From NCBI RefSeq assembly GCF_038150125.1, contig NZ_JBBVMF010000006.1:62001-126000 (forward strand): a DNA stretch of 64,000 bases, written 5' to 3'. The translations under genes were made by a program, and so were the position numbers. The DNA is from SW132 sp038150125 (GTDB taxonomy: Bacteria > Bacteroidota > Rhodothermia > Balneolales > Balneolaceae). The notes below the pieces were generated by a model. That model was not told the DNA's origin. It worked only from the letters and a program-made list of their open reading frames with translations, and made no database searches. Positions 62,413 to 64,000 of this stretch are shown in pieces (the stretch's first letter is position 1; every line of letters begins with the position of its first letter).

Positions 62413-63324
62413 ATGAAGATAAATTATAACCACTACCTGACAATACTTTTACTATTCACAGCAGCAATTATGTTTACTGCCTGTGAAAATTCCGGAGAAA
62501 AAATATCAGAATCGCATGACGGCGCCACGACTTCAATGCCACACGAGCCGGGCCTTTCTCATGAAAGCATGGAGGCAGGCCAGCTTGTGGTCGAGTTCGC
62601 GGCACTGGATTACATGTTTGCCGGCCCCTCCGAAATCCCGTCCGGCTGGACGACCTTTCGTATGCCGAACCGGGGCGAGGAGCATCACGTCATGATACTC
62701 ATTCAGATGCCTGAGGGAGTCTCTTACGCGGAGTATAACGAAGCAAGAGCCCAGCGTGCTATATCGGGAGAATCGCCTGATTGGTGGGATGATCTGGTAG
62801 TTATGGGCGGACCTGCTGCGCTGGCTCCCGGCTTTACAGGTGAGACAACGATGAAACTCGATTCGGGGGAGTACGTGATGGTCTGCCCGGTACCAACCGC
62901 CGACGGAACGCAGCACAGCGCCCTCGGCATGATGCGTCCGCTCACTGTCACGGAAGAAGAAACCGGCGCCCCGGAGCCGGAAGCGGACATCACCATGACG
63001 CTCCAGGGCCTCGAATTCGAGATGGATGGAGTCATTACACCGGGGCGTCATACGATTCGTGTGGTCTTTGAACATCAGCCCGAAGGCAAACCGCATGACG
63101 TACACGTTGCGCGTCTCGGGCCGAATCAGACACTCAAGTATTTTGCCACGGCAATGGAAACCCTTGATTTAACCGACGTCTACTTCATCGGCGGTGCAGA
63201 GGACATGCCCGAGGGCTACACAGCCTATTTCACCGCAGACTTTGAGCCGGGGCGATATGCATTCTGGTGCCATTACCACTCAAGAGATGGGATGGTGGAG
63301 GAGTTCACCGTCGAACCGCTATAG
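62413..63324 (+). CDS. Double-cupredoxin lipoprotein
   Basis: 303 residues from ATG 62413, which starts the lipoprotein signal (FTAC, Cys24); the frame is open 12 codons further up. Two similar cupredoxin-like domains follow. The first has NRGEEHHVMILIQMPEG and VMVCPVPTADGTQHSALGMM; the second has PEGKPHDVHVARLG and FWCHYHSRDGMVEEF (Cys286, His289, Met294), the Cys-His-Met cluster of type 1 copper sites. It may carry electrons or bind copper at the envelope. From about 62520 the DNA is GC-richer than its flanks, which may reflect transfer. Confidence 0.72.
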   Translation: MKINYNHYLTILLLFTAAIMFTACENSGEKISESHDGATTSMPHEPGLSHESMEAGQLVVEFAALDYMFAGPSEIPSGWTTFRMPNRGEEHHVMILIQMPEGVSYAEYNEARAQRAISGESPDWWDDLVVMGGPAALAPGFTGETTMKLDSGEYVMVCPVPTADGTQHSALGMMRPLTVTEEETGAPEPEADITMTLQGLEFEMDGVITPGRHTIRVVFEHQPEGKPHDVHVARLGPNQTLKYFATAMETLDLTDVYFIGGAEDMPEGYTAYFTADFEPGRYAFWCHYHSRDGMVEEFTVEPL

Positions 63325-63416
63325 TGTTAAGTCAAATATGAAATGGTGTGTGACATGGTTAAACTAAGTTGCGGCTGGTTCACATTTGGTGTAATTTTGC
63401 ATCAAAACAAAAATTT

Positions 63417-63656
63417 ATGGCAAGACAAAGCATATCTCTTACGAGACCAAATGATGAGTGGTTAAAAGCACAAGTAAAGAGTGAAGAATATTCCAGCAAA
63501 AGTGAACTTGTGAATGATTTGATCAGACAGGCTCGTAAACAGCAAGTTCAAGTTGATTGGATCAGAGCAAAACTAAACAGATCTGAGGCCGGCGGATTTA
63601 CTGATGAATCGAAAGAACAAATCTTAAAACAGTCAAAATCATTACTGAGTGGCTAA
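63417..63656 (+). CDS. ParD-like antitoxin
   Basis: 79 residues from ATG 63417. The start MARQSISLTRPNDEWLKAQV followed by SKSELVNDLIRQARK is the ribbon-helix-helix pattern of ParD/CopG antitoxins: a strand that contacts DNA, then two helices. The C-terminal tail (about 45-79) would wrap and block the toxin. The pair normally represses its own promoter. Stop overlaps the toxin start by 8 bp. Confidence 0.88.
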   Translation: MARQSISLTRPNDEWLKAQVKSEEYSSKSELVNDLIRQARKQQVQVDWIRAKLNRSEAGGFTDESKEQILKQSKSLLSG

Positions 63657-63936
63657 CTATCGATTAAGTAATGAAGCGAAGGAAGACTTAATAAGAATTC
63701 ATCATTACGGAGTCGAAAAGTATGGAATAACTCAGGCTGATAAATACTTTTACGCGTTTTTTGAACATTTTGAAATTATCGCTCAACGACCATTTTCTTT
63801 TGAATCAGTCGATTATATAAAAGACGGATACAGACGATGTGTTTGCGGGGTTGACAGCATATACTTCAGAATAGTGAATGATACAGTTGAAATAATGGCG
63901 ATTATTGGAAAACAAGACCTCAATAATATTCCGTAA
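63649..63936 (+). CDS. ParE/RelE-family toxin
   Basis: 95 residues beginning at GTG 63649, inside the last codons of the antitoxin. Family features: YRLSNEAKEDLIRIHHYGVEKYG, then RPFSFESVDYIKDGYRRCVCG and a final strand YFRIVNDTVEIMAIIGKQD, the RelE/ParE fold with the ParE-like YRRC core. ParE proteins inhibit DNA gyrase. The rest of the window (63937-64000) is non-coding as far as it goes. Confidence 0.9.
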   Translation: MANYRLSNEAKEDLIRIHHYGVEKYGITQADKYFYAFFEHFEIIAQRPFSFESVDYIKDGYRRCVCGVDSIYFRIVNDTVEIMAIIGKQDLNNIP

Positions 63937-64000
63937 TCGTTTCAGCAGTATTTTCAAATCTGTTTATCAACTCGTTTTGCGCGTTTTTGCAGACCTCACT

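Noticed and set aside
1..64000. tRNA, rRNA, transposase or integrase genes
   Set aside because: Searched for by eye on both strands; none could be supported, despite the repeat-rich accessory region.

Overview
The window looks like the chromosome of a marine or halophilic bacterium from the Balneolota/Rhodothermota/Bacteroidota lineage. The basis is a Por-type (T9SS) C-terminal sorting domain, a giant hybrid two-component system (propeller, Y_Y_Y, histidine kinase, receiver, AraC), a TonB-type receptor with a carboxypeptidase-regulatory-like N-terminus, many signal-peptide and lipobox proteins, and TAnnTTTG-like -10 elements. No rRNA, tRNA, CRISPR array, transposase or phage gene was seen. 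The species is inferred from gene style only.

Layout. 1-8.3 kb: an AraC regulator cut by the left edge, an NTF2-like secreted protein, an FAD-linked oxidase, a lipoprotein, a TonB-dependent receptor-like protein and a nitrilase. 8.5-17 kb: a membrane-anchored serine hydrolase, then a stress/housekeeping block (ZIP transporter, dodecin, short RNase J, tandem universal stress protein, Lon-like protease). 17-34.7 kb: exported hydrolases and envelope proteins: a PD40/metalloprotease/barrel fusion, two M20 peptidases, DsrE, a decayed serine hydrolase, a DUF4097/SpoIIE-phosphatase/Omp85-like operon, an esterase, an M1 peptidase, an NAD(P)-binding protein and an AAA/DUF4143 ATPase. 35-48.4 kb: signalling block with a truncated permease, an operon of MpaB-type oxygenase, methyltransferase and a 1838-residue Ser/Thr-kinase/ATPase/GAF/histidine-kinase, then a roughly 1470-residue hybrid two-component regulator. 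48.4-60 kb: accessory region with a 1.4 kb tandem repeat array, an inverted-repeat element, duplicated promoter segments, a GC-rich frameshifted surface protein and secreted proteins. 60-64 kb: a lone receiver protein, a membrane protein, a double-cupredoxin lipoprotein and a ParDE pair.

The most notable finding is a 55-bp promoter module found seven times: an AGTCCAA-like heptamer, the same heptamer exactly 21 bp later (two helical turns) with a central GCG, then a TAnnnT -10 hexamer exactly 21 nt after the second heptamer. Spacing is invariant in all seven. The modules precede the TonB-type receptor, the truncated permease, an NTF2-like lipoprotein, the GC-rich T9SS protein, a metzincin-like lipoprotein, an NAD-dependent epimerase and a secreted protein of unknown function. 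This is the geometry of a direct-repeat activator site abutting RNA polymerase, as with AraC-family proteins; the hybrid regulator in the window, with its AraC domain, is a candidate reader (inference). Three of the modules sit on longer duplicated segments, which suggests that the promoter itself has spread.
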